64,000 nt of DNA, from NCBI GenBank assembly GCA_946807835.1, contig OX327709.1, positions 24,615,501 to 24,679,500 on the forward strand. The letters run 5' to 3'. The notes beneath the pieces were generated by a model, which saw nothing but the letters and a program-made list of their open reading frames with translations, did no database searches and was not told the DNA's origin. Positions 1 through 13,300 of this stretch are shown one piece after another. A program made the position numbers and the translations under genes. Origin of the DNA: Ailanthus altissimus (lineage: Eukaryota; Streptophyta; Magnoliopsida; Sapindales; Simaroubaceae). How positions within the stretch are numbered: position 1 is the stretch's first letter; each line of letters begins with the position of its first letter.

Positions 1-3000
1 ATGATCCGATAAATTTTGAGACATCATATGACCAAGAGTATTAACTAGAGCAGTCGGTCTTGGTTGGGCAGAGGTAAATGCAGGAGGATTATGACATTGT
101 GGTACTGAAAACCAACAGTTTGAACTTGAAGTCTGGAAATTGGAAGCCTCAGCTGACAATCCCTGTAATTTCCGCTGGGCAATCATCTGGGCTGTTGGTC
201 CTAAATCTCTAACAAACAGCATCAAGCTTTCACTGTAACCAATATCCCGCTGATTCGCCTACACAAAATGAGACATAAAATTTCAGTTATATATCAAGAA
301 GACAAAATTTTGAAATACCAGGACAATAAAGCCTAACATATCAGTCAATAATCAGACATACATCAAGTAGTCTACAAGGTAGCATCTATAAATCAGATGG
401 ACTAAGGACTATACAGTTGCAACAGAAGTAAGGCCCACGATCTTAGTGGAGTTGCAGTTGAATATATATGATACAGGCTCAACCACTGTTTTTCAATAGG
501 TTGGCCCACCTAAGGAAATCCTACTCATCTTTTCTGGATTAGGGATCTACCAGCTTAAAAAGTTTAAAGCACTGAAAGAGTGACAAAGGCAGAGTTAGTA
601 GGTCTTAAAATCAAAACTATTTATCTTACAAACCAGACAAAAATAGGTCCAGACTCTATCATTTGTATCTTATGGAGTATACCTCATTGAGACAGAAAGG
701 TATCTTGCATTATGGGTGTGCAAGAGATTAAACATAGACCAAAGAGAAAAGAGAGGGAATGATATAATTGCAGGAGCTTTTAAACACAATGCATCTTTCA
801 TAATGAAGCAACCCACTAAAGTAGGGTCAAGAAGTAAGAAAGTTACAAAAGGTAACAACATACAAATCTACAGAACAATGTTGACCATTCAGTGCCATCT
901 ACAAGAAGCTATGTTGGCTTATCAGAAAAGAAAGGTAAGAATCAATCTACATTAATTATTGTGGTTTTGTTAGGATCAAAAGACATGGCAACATTCTGAA
1001 ATAGGCGCACTTGGTGTGAAGCATGCTTTCAACCCTGTAGAAATGTGGCCCATGTATCACATGATTATTGATATGATGTCTCCAAATCATCGGCCTTATG
1101 TGAATCGCATGCACATGATATCTCATTAAATTTGAAAATACAGTTGCACATAAAGATCAAAATATGATACTTAATGAAAAGCAAAAAACACTTACATGCT
1201 TCAAAGTTTTTGAATTATTATTCATTCTTGAAACAATTGAATCATTGGCATTGAGAAAAGAAGTCCAGGGAGTGTATGTACTACGTCGATCTGCTTCAGA
1301 AAAACTAGTTCTTCTACCATCCCTAGCACCTGTCAGAGAGGAAATAATATGGAAGGATCAACAAAAATTTAATTTACTTCTGACAAACAGCAGCTATGGT
1401 AATAAGGAATTTGTTTAAAAAAGTTTTAAGAAGCAACAAAACATTTATGATTAAAGCTTCAATGAGAAACACACAAGATTATGCAAATCAGTTTGGGAAA
1501 GTTTGGCACTCAATGATGAATTATTTTCTTAAATCTTATATAATTTTCAAAAGTAGAAAACCATGTGAGTAAGAATACATACGGATAAATTCAATGGTAA
1601 GAGAAAAGGAGGAAATACTATGTAGTAGGAATAAATACAGATAACTTCACTACATGGTAAAAGAAAACAAAACTGTCCTAGTACATGTAAGAGTGGCCTC
1701 CCAAAAGCACCCAAGTAATTGAAACTCAATAAAGTTGACCAAAATTCAGTTTTTACCAGAAAGCATTTCATTATCTCCTGCACTAGAAGAAAATGCAGCA
1801 CTATAGCACCCACTTTTCTTAAGATTTGTTGAACCATTCAACGAATATGGCATGTTTTTTGATGATACATTAGAGATGCTATTGGTTCTCAAATTTGTAT
1901 TAGGCTTTGGACTGGAGCAATAAATTGGACCCTTAGCTTCACTTTGCCACCTTTTGCCAGTTCTTCGTCTTGTCTCTGAGAATTCCAATTCAAAATTGTC
2001 CGGGTCTGTTTTAAGCGCATGAAAAACCTTCTTACTCAGCTCGTGTATTATACGAGCCTGTAAAAACCATGAGTTACAAAAGAGTTGGTAGTGGAGATTT
2101 GGACATTCATCGAAAAAACTTTTAATACAATATGGCTTTTGTGCTTTTGACAGAAATTTGATGATCATACCTGCCTGAAGTAAATGGTGGACGAGGAATT
2201 AAAATGCATTGCATTTCTAGATATCAAAAATACGTCATGCTGCATAATAGTCCAGAAAATAATCAGCCACATAAGACATCCAATGTTTCCAGTAATTTGT
2301 ATTAGGTAGACATTCTCTTCTTCTTAAGATATATATCTATTGGGTTTTTTTAGACCTACTAGTTTTGCATATGACCATCAGATACTTAATTCAAAAGCCA
2401 CATTTGACGTCCTATCACCAAATATTATAGATTTTATCTGTTGGGTGAGAACCATTAATCCATGCTGACATAGAATTTAACATTAGAAATCCATAAAACT
2501 TCAGAGACAATAACATAATGACAAGTTATGCAAGTAACATCAATGAATACAAGTATTATTAGCAGACTATGATCAAAAGCACATTTACCTTTAGAACTGG
2601 ATACAGGGAATTAGTTCTTAAGAAAAGAGCACACCTCAAATTGTTCAAGAGTTTTATACATCCCTTCATGAAGTTTAGCCCTCATGGTGCCAAAATCCAT
2701 AGGCTCTTTGACGATTTCATAATAATCTTCTACCTAATCAAAGCCAACTATTCCATCATGTAGTGCAAGGCAGAAAAGTGCATCCATACTTAACATGATA
2801 AAACCAACAAAAAATTACAAACCTCTTCAGGGTCGACTGGTTCGGCAAATATTTCATGGGTGTCCCTCCTGATACAGAAATAAAATGTCAAGTAAATCAA
2901 CATATACAAAACTTCTAGTTAGGAATTTCCAGTAATATTTTGATTCACCATATGTGTAATAAACTTTCTCATAGTATTCAGATAAATCAACACTGATTTA

Positions 3001-4539
3001 TTTTCCAAAAAGTGCTAATAATAGATACTTTAGAAGAATTGCCACCTTTGAAGTGTGTCAAGGATAAGCTCAAGTATACGTTTTTCTGGCACCCATGAGG
3101 CAGAAAGCAAATTTGATTGTTTATCTGTTACAATCATAAATACGTCAAGAACGACAATCTAAACTTCACAATCAAATGAGATAATGAGACTAACCAGGGT
3201 GGTCAACTTGATGGCTGTCATCATCCACTACAAGCAGTTTATCTGATGCAACAAATACAAGCTCTTGGGTCACTGTGACAGAAATGTAGAAGGGGGTAGT
3301 TTACAATTACATTTGCAATGATGCATAAAATCTCACCACTATTTCTTGGATGATGTTCATGATTTTGCTCAACGTTCTCCCAATCATTTGGATTGTGATC
3401 TTGAGACTACAATTCACAAAACATAATGAAGCCTTTGTATTACTTACGTGATAAAATATTCTCTAGACCAAAGACCAGAAACAACCAAAGTTCATAATGA
3501 CAATCTTTAAGAACTACAAACTAAATATAATCCTCAAGGATCAGTATATGCCATGTTACCAATTCTGTTTACTGAATCAGACTAATGCCTAGTGAGTCAT
3601 TGAAAACAATACAATATCAATTCACAATAATGCCATTGATTCTGATAAAGTAACCACAACTCCTAAATACTGGATAAAACTCAACAGGCTTCTTGAATAA
3701 TGCATTTCTGCACATAAAGTGCCTCAGAAGAAAATAGTTCCATCGAAATAAATCATGAGCTAGAAACAAACTTTAGATTCTGAAGAACTATAATAACTTT
3801 GTGTCAGTGTCTTAAAAGCTAAAACGAAATGCACAAAGGTCTGTTACCCTCGTACAGTACAGAACTGAATCATATTGAATTTATGAAGAAAAAAAAAACA
3901 AGTGAAAAACGAGTGAGTAAATCACGGGCACAGCAAACAAGAGTGAACTTTGTCGGTTGGCCGACAGTTGTTTTGTCTGCATTATGGTTAAATGTTAATT
4001 GACTGAAATCTCAAAATACTCAAAAATATCAAAAATGCTGAGAAAAACAAGCTGACAAACTCGCAAGTCCCACCCATTAACATTTAAAACCTCCCACAAC
4101 AAAGGTACAAGGCAATCAAGTAGCAATAGACATACATATCCATATGAACATTCACACAGACAGTGACATGGTAAAATTAAAAAGGAGAAAAAGAAAAAAA
4201 AAAGAGAGAGAGACAGACCTTTTTTTGATGTTCAGCAATGGGTAAAACACAAGTAGTACTGGTAGCAGCAGCCACATCTTGAAGGGGTTTGAGTTTTCTT
4301 TTTTTTCTGGCTGTAGTGCGAGAGGCTGGTCCATTTATTCGACCAACAGCAACAGCAGCAGCAGCAGCACCAGCCGTACTCTTAGTACTATGATCAACTT
4401 TCTTCACGCGCCCCATTTGCTGAGCATCATCACACGCATTCGCATTCGCATTCAAACCAGATATTCGAGGGCTTCTTCTTCTATTCCCATTCCCTTCTTT
4501 CCACATCAACACTTGTACTTTTCTTCTTCTATAACACAT
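1..4539 (-). CDS. Bromodomain protein gene, 5' part (runs off the left edge)
   Basis: A chromatin reader that probably binds acetyl-lysine on histones in the nucleus. Ten exons follow GT-AG signals on the minus strand: 4539-4219, 3406-3337, 3272-3195, 3124-3046, 2868-2823, 2733-2635, 2239-2171, 2057-1757, 1329-1196 and 258 to beyond base 1. All junctions keep one frame, giving about 485 residues so far. The bromodomain lies at about residues 165-275. It is recognised by the ZA-loop motif EPMDFGTM, by NAMHFN carrying the acetyl-lysine-binding Asn, and by the helix C segment ARIIHELSKKVF. The N-terminus is basic (RRRSPRIS, ARKKRKLK), as in nuclear proteins. Downstream come RRRTGKRWQSEAKG and ADRRSTYTPW, known from plant bromodomain proteins of this class. 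A second in-frame Met at 4506 is an alternative start. The C-terminus is missing, so the exact subfamily is open. Confidence 0.9.
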
Positions 4540-6240
4540 GCATTCATTTCATCATCACATTCCACATTATTAAATTAAAACCCCACATCAAAAATGAAAA
4601 ATAAAATAAAACCCCACATCAAAAATAAAAAAAAGAGAACGTTTTTCACATGCAATTCTTCAGTGCCCACAAATGACAAAACCCACCTGGAAGACATTCT
4701 TGAAAACTGAAATGAATAGGGAAATCAGAAATGTGGAAGGTCATCAAGGGACTGATTAGCTTTATAGAAAAAGCAATATTTTTTTTCAAAAAATGGAAAA
4801 TTGGGAATGTAACTGGCAAAACTATTAGAATTTAGAATGACATTAAGAGGGTATAGCTTGCATATTGATTTGGCTTCCAAAAACTTTTTGCAGACAAGGA
4901 AAATACATTAACCCTTGGAAATATTGTTCTTATTTTGCTTCCTCCCTTTACTTAAACCAGCTATTTCAATAATAAATTAACAATCAATAGAAATTAAAAG
5001 AAAAAAAGAAAAAAAATAGAGATATTTTGTAAAGTTTTAAAAGTGAACTGAAGAGCATAACATTTAACATGAGAGAGAGACTGAGAGAGCAGTGAGGAGT
5101 TGAGTGGTTGTACTTTTACTCTCTTCTTTGAATCACAGTCAGACAGATGCGAAGTAATGATCCCCCTTTATGTTTTGATAACCGACGCGCTATCATAGTG
5201 CGTGGGCTTCTGATACTTTTGACAGATAACGGGATGGACCAACATGGCCCAGCAATTCTAAGCCGTTTAAGTATTTAATGTTGGGCCGCTTGGAAGTAGT
5301 GCCGGCCCAATCAACAATTACTTGCGACTTGGTATTACTATTTATTGGAATAATAACATCAAGTCTCCATATTTTTATGTTTGTTTAACTAAGATTTATA
5401 ATTCATCAATTTATATCAAATAAATCCCTAATTCCCGGTGAAATGACCTGATACTCTTTGATATCGAATTTTGACTACCACAATGTTAAAGTATCTAACA
5501 ATACTGATTTTTTTTTTCTCTATTTGACGATTATTTTACACTGAATAGGCCTAATTTATTCATAAAACAATAATTGCGGCATCTATCATCATAGTCTAAT
5601 GGTAAAGAGTGCATTTACCCCACTTTTAAGTGGAGGGGTTGATTCTTAATGAGAAATCAGATTTTTTTTTTTAAAAGTAAAATTTGTAAGAGCAATCATC
5701 TTAGATCTTGAGCAGTTTTTTATTTTATTTTTAAAAAAGATCTTGAGTGGTTTTGACAATTCTTGGTTTGTTGTGTGTTAGAAAAAAAAAATACATTTTA
5801 GGAGGGAGAATTGAACAATATTTTTTTATAGAAAAAGATGGAACTTGGACCATAGGCATTTAAACAAGTGAAAAAAGAAGAAGATATATATATATATATA
5901 AATAAATAACTATTGAGGACCTATTTGATATAAATTCCCTTTCCTCACTCTCCTCACTTGAAAAGCCCATAAAATTAGGACCTGAATATTATTACTTCTG
6001 TTATTATGAAGGAAGATGAAATTGGTGGGTCATTGGATGCGCTGCCACGAAATTCATAGTGAGTGAGTCTCCATTTTCAGTTGTATTTTTGTAGAAATGA
6101 CTCGGTCCTAACCCAATATCCTATCCTTCCTCTTCTCCAACTGACATTACATTTTCATTTTGTTTTTATACAATTTCCCTCTTCCAATTTCATTTACTTC
6201 TAATACTCGGCCCTTTCGGTTGTCACTGAAAGCTCCATTA
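4540..6240. other. Intergenic region between two divergent genes
   Basis: No coding gene is visible. The part near 5040-5150 is CT-rich on the minus strand (repeated gagaga read on plus), typical of a plant 5' leader, and may belong to the bromodomain gene transcript. The rest is AT-rich with homopolymer runs, a tRNA-like stretch near 5590 and a TA microsatellite at 5884-5902. Confidence 0.5.
5580..5682 (+). repeat. tRNA-like, possible SINE remnant
   Basis: TAGTCTAATGG at about 5594 fits the pol III A box, and GGGGTTGATTC about 35 bases later is a weakened B box. A poly-T run follows. Plant SINEs of some families have this layout. No target-site duplication was found, and the B box is imperfect, so this is tentative. 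Confidence 0.3.
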
Positions 6241-7675
6241 AGACAATCAGATTTACATCTTGTGTTGTAATTCTGAAGATCGGACCATGTTCTTCCTCAT
6301 TTTGTTTCTCTGGTAATTTAGTCTAATTTTATATGATTTGTTATTATAAGTTTGTTCGTGTTGTTATTTTTATGCAGTTTATTTTCATTTTCATTTCCCT
6401 GGTCTTTTATGCTATCAGTGCTCTTCGCTGTGAGCAAATTGTGACATTAATTTTATACTTTTTCTACTTGAGCTTCGGGGGTTGGAAAATTTGGCCAAAA
6501 TTTGGGATTTTTGACGACAAAGTTGCTTCCTTTATTTTGTAATTTTTGGGGGGCTATATGGAGTTCTGGGTGTTACAGATTCTTGCTGGTGTCTTGTTTT
6601 ATATTAATTACTGCATCAGTTCTTTAGAATTTTGAGAATTAGGATGGCTCTCCAACCTCTATTATGAAGTCGATTCGTTTTATGGAGATGGGTTGTGGGC
6701 AGAGTGATGAAATTGGAATGCTTTATTATATTTATTCAAAAAGGGTTCAAAAGGAGCAGTCTTTTTATAGTTCCTCTATGGATACCCTATTGAACAAGGG
6801 GTATTGTGCAGAAACTAGAGGGTTTTATCTTCCACGGATTTTGAGGATAAATGTTTCATATTTCTGTCTGCCATCTGGAGATTCTGGGGATTCGTTATTA
6901 TAGTTTTGAGTAGAAGTGAACTGCAGTGTCTTTGAAGGTTCATCTGATCATAATGCATTCTTCCATTTTCATTTGTAAGCATACTTTTGCGGGCAAGGTT
7001 CTGATTATTGTAATATGAAGGAAAGGTTTGAATGTATTTAGTCTGGTCAAAAGCTTTATCCCTGTGAGGATAGTGCATACAATATGAGGAATACTTTGAA
7101 TAGCGTTCTTGTGTGGACAACTGTTTATGAATAAGTGCACTAGTTGTATTATCTTTGGTCCTGGATCCCCATGTCTTACATTCTGTTTCCCAGGAAATTC
7201 TTGCAGCAGAAAATCCTGAATTTGAGATTTTCTTCACCAAAGATATTAAAACTAAGTTACTTTTGCCTTGGTGGAGGTTCAAGATCAGCCATATCATTAC
7301 CTCATTCCCTCTGAGGATGTTAAAGTTTAAATTGATTGCATTTGTCTTTAGTTGATATTTACATGTAGGTTATGTGTATCATTAACAACTGGTTGCCTTC
7401 TCATGTGGTATGGGAGAAGTTGTTGAATCAAAGAAACCAACATATCATGCATGTATGTCCCAATGTGCAATATTGAATTGTGTTAGCATTTTATTATTGT
7501 GGTCATTGTGAGCAAACCCATCTCATAGATTATGAAATATATTAATAACGAGAGTATTGACATTAAATTGCTGTCAAATTGGCCCTTTGTGTATGCATCT
7601 CATTGCATCATCTACTCCTTTGTTGACTGCACTATATTTATCTTTTATTGATCTAATCTTCTGTATTTTGGTTAG
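6190..7675 (+). promoter_or_regulatory. Leader exon and 5'UTR intron of the RING gene (inferred)
   Basis: The start codon at 7676 follows TTTTGGTTAG directly, a good acceptor with a T-rich tract before it. A plausible donor lies at about 6311 (TCTCTG, then GTAATTT), after a pyrimidine-rich leader at about 6120-6310. A 5'UTR intron of about 1.36 kb is therefore likely. Short open frames inside it are spurious. Confidence 0.5.
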
Positions 7676-9376
7676 ATGGATGCAGACTCAGAAAGAACAT
7701 CTCAAAACGTTTCCTCATCCATTGCCCGTGACCATATGGATGCTGATTTGGTAGTTGATCATTCTAGTCAGCTGGCATCATGTACACTGTGCAGAAGAAT
7801 CCTTGCACCTGACAATGAGTCAGTTGATGATCAGGAAACTGTTGGTTTATGTGGGGACTGTAATTTTTTATTTCTTGAAGAGGTTGGGACACCTACACAA
7901 GACTCTCATCAAAGGGCACCTCCTAGAGGAAGAAGAACAAGGTATAGCAGTAGTGAGTCCATTGAAGATATTTTCTCACTTCAGTTCTCACAAATGATTA
8001 ATTTGGCGAGGGAAAACCAATCCATTATATCTGGGAATGAGGATCAATCCTTAGATGGTGATGCTGGTGCAAGATTATTTCAGCATTCTAGCTCCCGCAA
8101 AACTCCGAGTGATTCTAGAAGATGGCGACGGATTCACTTTGATGCAGAAAGTGATGGTCTGGATTCTCTTTATGGGGAGAGTGAATCAAATGTCAGTTTC
8201 AGCCACTATAGAGTTTTTCATGGTGAGAGTGATGCCATTTCTTTTAGTGCTTATGGAGGTGACTCTGATGCTTCGGTAGATGGACATAGTTTCCTGGATT
8301 CAGAAATGTTTATTCCACCGGAAGATGGAAGCATCTTTGATAGTGACACTGATATTGATCCAATGAATGCTGGTGTCAACCAGCAATGGAACTTGGATGA
8401 TCCTGATGAAGAAGTAGAGGAGGAGGAGGAGGAGGAGGAGGAGGAAGAAGAAGAAGGTGATGGTGAATGGGAAGAAGCTTATGTGGAGGAAGACACAGTT
8501 GAATCTACAGTTGTAAGACCTCAACTTAGAAATTATTTTTCCAGTCCCAGTGAAAGCAGTGTTGCCGTTAACAGGCGATGGCCATTTCTGTCCCCTGAAC
8601 TTGAGGGTATGTTTCGTTGGAGAATTAGAGAAGGTAGAGAAAGGTTAACCCATAATATCTTTGCCAACTTAGAGGAATCAGAGTTACCACCTTTATTTGG
8701 AAATTTTGGGGATTATCTTGACGCCAGAGGCTTCGAAGAACTGCTTGAACATCTAGGTGAGACTGACAATTCAAGGAGAGGGGCACCTCCTGCAGCTGCG
8801 TCTTTTGTAAATAGTCTACCTCGTGTGATCATTAATGAGGAACATGAGAAGCAAGATGGTTTGGCCTGTGCAATATGCAAGGATCTTATACCTTCAGGAA
8901 CTGAAGTACTCCAGCTTCCTTGCCTGCACCTTTATCACCAGTCTTGCATCTTGCCATGGTTGAGTGCACGAAATTCATGCCCACTTTGCCGATACGAGCT
9001 TCCAACTGATGACAAAGAATATGAGGAGGGGAAGCGGAACATTAGCAATAGAATGGATGTTCATGGAATCCAGCAGCATGATGCAAGTGAGGACAGTTCC
9101 TCTGATGCATCAGATGAAGCTGAAGCTCGTGAATCTGGTCCACAAGACTTTGATTACACATCGAGCAACACTGACAGGGAGAATAGTAGACGAAGATGGT
9201 TTCTTCTTGCTGCCGCTCCAATTGTCAGTCTTGTAGGTATTGTTCTTGTTTTGTGGTTAGGCAATCCACTAACTGCCCGAACAGGGCCTGTGAATGGGCA
9301 TCAAATTAGTACTCCTGGTTCTGCTCTCCCTAACCGAAGGGAGAACAGAAGCAGGAGATGGTGGTCTCTCTTTTAA
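7676..9376 (+). CDS. RING-H2 E3 ubiquitin ligase with C-terminal membrane anchor
   Basis: A 566-residue intronless coding region. Residues 398-439 form a RING-H2 finger with the order C-X2-C-X14-C-X-H-X2-H-X2-C-X10-C-X2-C (begins CAICKDL, ends CPLC), so it should recruit an E2 and transfer ubiquitin. Near residues 36-65 an N-terminal Cys pair motif (CTLC, then CGDC) looks like a small zinc ribbon, as in plant relatives of the Praja/RING class. Residues about 244-262 are an almost pure glutamate run coded by a GAG/GAA microsatellite. At about 508-530 a hydrophobic stretch after SRRR (WFLLAAAPIVSLVGIVLVLW) is a probable membrane anchor or tail anchor. The first Met sits right behind a splice acceptor, which supports the start. 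Substrate unknown. Confidence 0.93.
   Translation: MDADSERTSQNVSSSIARDHMDADLVVDHSSQLASCTLCRRILAPDNESVDDQETVGLCGDCNFLFLEEVGTPTQDSHQRAPPRGRRTRYSSSESIEDIFSLQFSQMINLARENQSIISGNEDQSLDGDAGARLFQHSSSRKTPSDSRRWRRIHFDAESDGLDSLYGESESNVSFSHYRVFHGESDAISFSAYGGDSDASVDGHSFLDSEMFIPPEDGSIFDSDTDIDPMNAGVNQQWNLDDPDEEVEEEEEEEEEEEEEGDGEWEEAYVEEDTVESTVVRPQLRNYFSSPSESSVAVNRRWPFLSPELEGMFRWRIREGRERLTHNIFANLEESELPPLFGNFGDYLDARGFEELLEHLGETDNSRRGAPPAAASFVNSLPRVIINEEHEKQDGLACAICKDLIPSGTEVLQLPCLHLYHQSCILPWLSARNSCPLCRYELPTDDKEYEEGKRNISNRMDVHGIQQHDASEDSSSDASDEAEARESGPQDFDYTSSNTDRENSRRRWFLLAAAPIVSLVGIVLVLWLGNPLTARTGPVNGHQISTPGSALPNRRENRSRRWWSLF
8407..8460 (+). repeat. GAG/GAA microsatellite inside the RING gene
   Basis: A run of gag/gaa codons encodes a glutamate tract of roughly 15-18 residues. 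Its length is likely to vary between alleles. It is in frame and does not break the gene. Confidence 0.85.
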
Positions 9377-10318
9377 AAGAGTTTCAGGGATGGGGGTAGA
9401 TAATTATTAGGCTGTGAGTTGATTGATTGCTGTTCATATTTTGTAATCTGGTCTTTTCGGAAGATTCAGATTTAGATCCAATTGTTTGTTTAACTTATTA
9501 GTCAGAGTTGGTGCAAGCGTCGTCAGTATTTTTATGGCTTTTAATTGTGCTTGTTTTTCGTTAATTAATTGGATGTTTTTGATTAGAGGGGTTTCCTTCC
9601 ACTATCCCCCATAATTCCTTGTTTATGTGAATAATGTTCATGATAATCTAAGATTACAGAGCTGGTTACCAAATTGCCTTGAGGATGGTAGAAAATCTTT
9701 CAAACATTAAACAAAAGATATAATCAAATGAGAAATTTCCAAATTGGGCATGCTTGTGTAATCAAATGAACCAGTTTTTACTGTATATATGTTATCTTTT
9801 AATTTTACATAACTTTTTTACACAAGTTTATAACTTTTAGATTGGATACTAGTTCCCACTCTTGATCAGTCTCTAATCTGAAGGTTATAAAATTATATAA
9901 AAAGTTGTGTAAATAAAGGGGCAGCTGATCTTTTCCCTATACGTAAACCCTTTCACCCTCGCCTGATATTAGACTGAGAAGTTAGAAAATGTAGTTCTAG
10001 TTCTGAAATTATTTCTTGCATTTGAAGAATGCAATCAAGAGACTTTATTGAACCCTGTGTTGAATGCAAGACTTCCGGAAGGGAACAAAAAGAACAGAGA
10101 GCTAATGACTTCAAATGAATCAACATCGGTACATCGGAGATAGAAAAGATAACCCCGCCTCTTCTATAAACAACGATGAAGGTTAATGTGCCGCAATATG
10201 GGCTCTTCCTTTCAAAGAAAAATGCTCCAAGTTTTGAATCAATCTACTAAGCTATTAACACTAATGAACTAGGAATAAATGGGAATTCCCGGCAAAGCAA
10301 ATGAGTTGATGCAGTTTA
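9377..10318. other. Convergent intergenic region with two 3'UTRs
   Basis: It lies between the stop codons of the RING gene (plus) and the PILS gene (minus). AT-rich, with no open frame of note. It should hold the two 3'UTRs; an AATAAT-type poly(A) signal lies near 9630 on plus. Nothing else is recognised. Confidence 0.5.
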
Positions 10319-13300
10319 TTAGAAGAGTATGTTGAGATAGAGAATGATCCATGCGGCCATTGAGAAAACAGCAAATATATGAACCCAGAATAGGACAGCA
10401 GCTGCCTCCCTACCACAACCCCTTAAATTGGCAACAGCACCTACAGATCAAGAACAAATAATCATTCAAATCGGTGCTACACATTACATGTTTCAGCCCA
10501 GAAGCCAAAAGTCAAAATTATTAATTGCAATATTGAATTATATCATTTAGCTGCTTTCAGTTTGAGAAACTGAAGCTTTTCATAAAAGCGGTAATTTTAA
10601 TTTAAGAGGTACATTCAGGAATATCTTTAGAAATTAGAATTTGGTATTTACCGGAAAGAATTGATGTGGGCATTGTATGCTGAAGGAGTAGAACAAATTT
10701 GAACATCTTATCTCCAGCTGGGAGGAAACCAAGCTTATCAGCCAATGTGACAATGCCAAGTCCTGCAGGAGGCACCAAAACTAACCTCCCAAAAATAATA
10801 GCTGCCGTTGTCCGAAAACCAAGTTTTGAATTTCCTGGTCCTGCAACCATAACAAAGAATTTGCATCAAAACTCATTTAAATACTCCAAAAGATGGAACA
10901 ACAATCGAACTCCACTAATAACGTATACTGAGAAAGAAAAGAGAGAGAGAGAGATTATATTAGCAAATCACCTTACATGGACGTTATATGTTACACATTT
11001 TTAGGCACTGATTCAATCTAGTATTAATATACTGATGCTAAAACCAAGAGCACTTTTCAAACTCTTTATGTATAGACACATCAAAGAACATCAACAAAGT
11101 TGATAAAAGATGATTATGAGGATGTTAGCTTACCATCAATGAGGTTGCCTCCTAATGCCAACAAAATGCATGGGATCATGGCCTCCCTGAGAATCACATA
11201 GTGAGCAATCACAAAATGCACATAAGGTGCATATACAACAAACTTGTAAAGGTTCTATTCTTTAATTTCTTAAATCATAAACTTTCTCAATTCTGACATC
11301 TCAAACCCACTGCTTGCAAGCATTCCAAATGAATGTTCAACACATGATAATGCACTAGTGAATAGATGGAAACAGGATACATATTTCTACAAGAACAGCT
11401 GCAAGAAACAAAAAAGCATTTCTTTTGAATAACATGCAAGTAAACTTACCCAAGAATGATACAGCTATCAGTAAAAAAGTAAAGTGGAGCATCAGTTGTA
11501 AATATCAACTTCTTAAGAAATGGTACTGTACCAATTCCCATGGCAAGGACCTGCAGCAAATATGAGCATGCTAAATAAACAAAAATAGGTGAAAAAACCA
11601 TACTTTTCTCAACAAAAACTCCAGCTACAAAGGGTATATAATGCACATGGTTGTATTAGAAAATCAACAGATCGTTCTATGAACGAGCGTATACATTAGA
11701 AAACCCTCAAAAGCCAGGGTTTTACCAAAAAATGTTTATTATAATCAGAAATAGGGCAACTGAGCTTATGACTAGGATAAAAATCTTATGCAGATCTAGG
11801 TGTGAAGAAGTTCATTGGACATGATAGAATCAGGCTACTTCATCCTTACTACAGCTCAGAGATCAACTTGGTTCCATATCAATAAGTTTAGGCACAAAGA
11901 TAGCATCTTTCAGAATTTTTGGAATATCTATATCTGTATCTATAAATTATAGGATGATTGAAGACATTTAAACCAGGTCACTATTTAAAACTGTCCTAAA
12001 TATGTTCCTTTTAAAAATTGTTTAACCTTCAACATACATATAATCCCAGATTCAGTTGTAAATTTGTGAGAAACATAATAGCACATTACACTTTACAAGC
12101 ATCAGAATGGTCATAATATAAATAAATCCATCCTTATGGGTGCCAATCTAGATAAAGGTTTATAGAAATGCAGTTACCATCAAGAGTGAGTTGGTCCTAC
12201 GCCACTTGAAAGCAGTGAGTTCTTAAGATAAACAAATCAAATAAGGTGAAACTTACAGAAGCAATGATAGGGGGTTGAAGGATTTGCTTCAGCTTCAACT
12301 TGTCATACAAGAAAATCAGAATTTGTGCAATCTGCATCAGGAAGCACAACATGTGAGGGAAATGGAAGCAATGTTATCAATAAGAAAGCACCAAAATTGG
12401 CTGGAAGGGGAAAAAACAAAAATATAATCAGCAAAAGTTCATCTGCAAAATCTAAATCTATAAACCGTAAGCGTTATAGTACAACTTTAATGTCATCTTG
12501 CATGACATCAAGGACCAAAGCTGCCACACTAAGGGGAATAAATTTCACTGTTCATCTCATTGACATATTTTCTTTCACAGTAACTAGAAAGTTGGAGAAA
12601 GCAATTTTTATCACAGTCAAAACAGTCTATGTGGTTGAGCTAGAGAAAAATAAAACTGAATATCTGATTGATTCTTACCTTTCCTCTCTTTGGGTCATTT
12701 GAATCTTTTGGCACATCCTCTTGGGTCAGCAATGGAACCTGTTGAGGAGCAGTAGCAGCATCCTTTGAAGGGGCCTTGATTGGAAGGTTTGCTTCCTCAA
12801 TATCAAAGGTACCTTCGGGTGGAGGTGCCAACATGTTAAATACATATGTGTACAGGATGATTGCACCAACCTGGAATACACACATGGAAACAGTTTATAC
12901 AACATTGGTAACAAAATTGAAGAAAACCTGAATGAAATATCTGGGATGCAAGAGCAAACCGATGAAACCATCATATAACAATCAACAGCAAGACCATCCA
13001 ATAAAAACCCAGTTCTATGACAATAAGAACAAGCAATGCTGTGTAGGATTCAAGCCCCATTTGCATAAAAAACCTGAAGCACCTAAACCCCCTACATGAT
13101 GCTTTGCAAAAGACAAGAGATACCTAATAATATTCGTAAAAATATGAACAATCAATCTCCTCTAGAAATCCCTTTATTCATGAACAGATATATGCAGTCC
13201 CCAATTTACTACTAATGTCTTCATGCCAGTACACGAAATGGCCACACAAGCAATAGTTAGAATTTCCAGACCTACCCACTGTCCAAATGAAATATAAGCA

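Noticed and set aside
4279..4578. A 99-codon plus-strand frame rich in Ser
   Set aside because: It is the antisense of the first exon of the bromodomain gene, which has clear family similarity and splice signals.
8300..8524. A minus-strand frame with a long Leu/Phe run
   Set aside because: It is the antisense of the GAG repeat in the RING gene, not a membrane protein.
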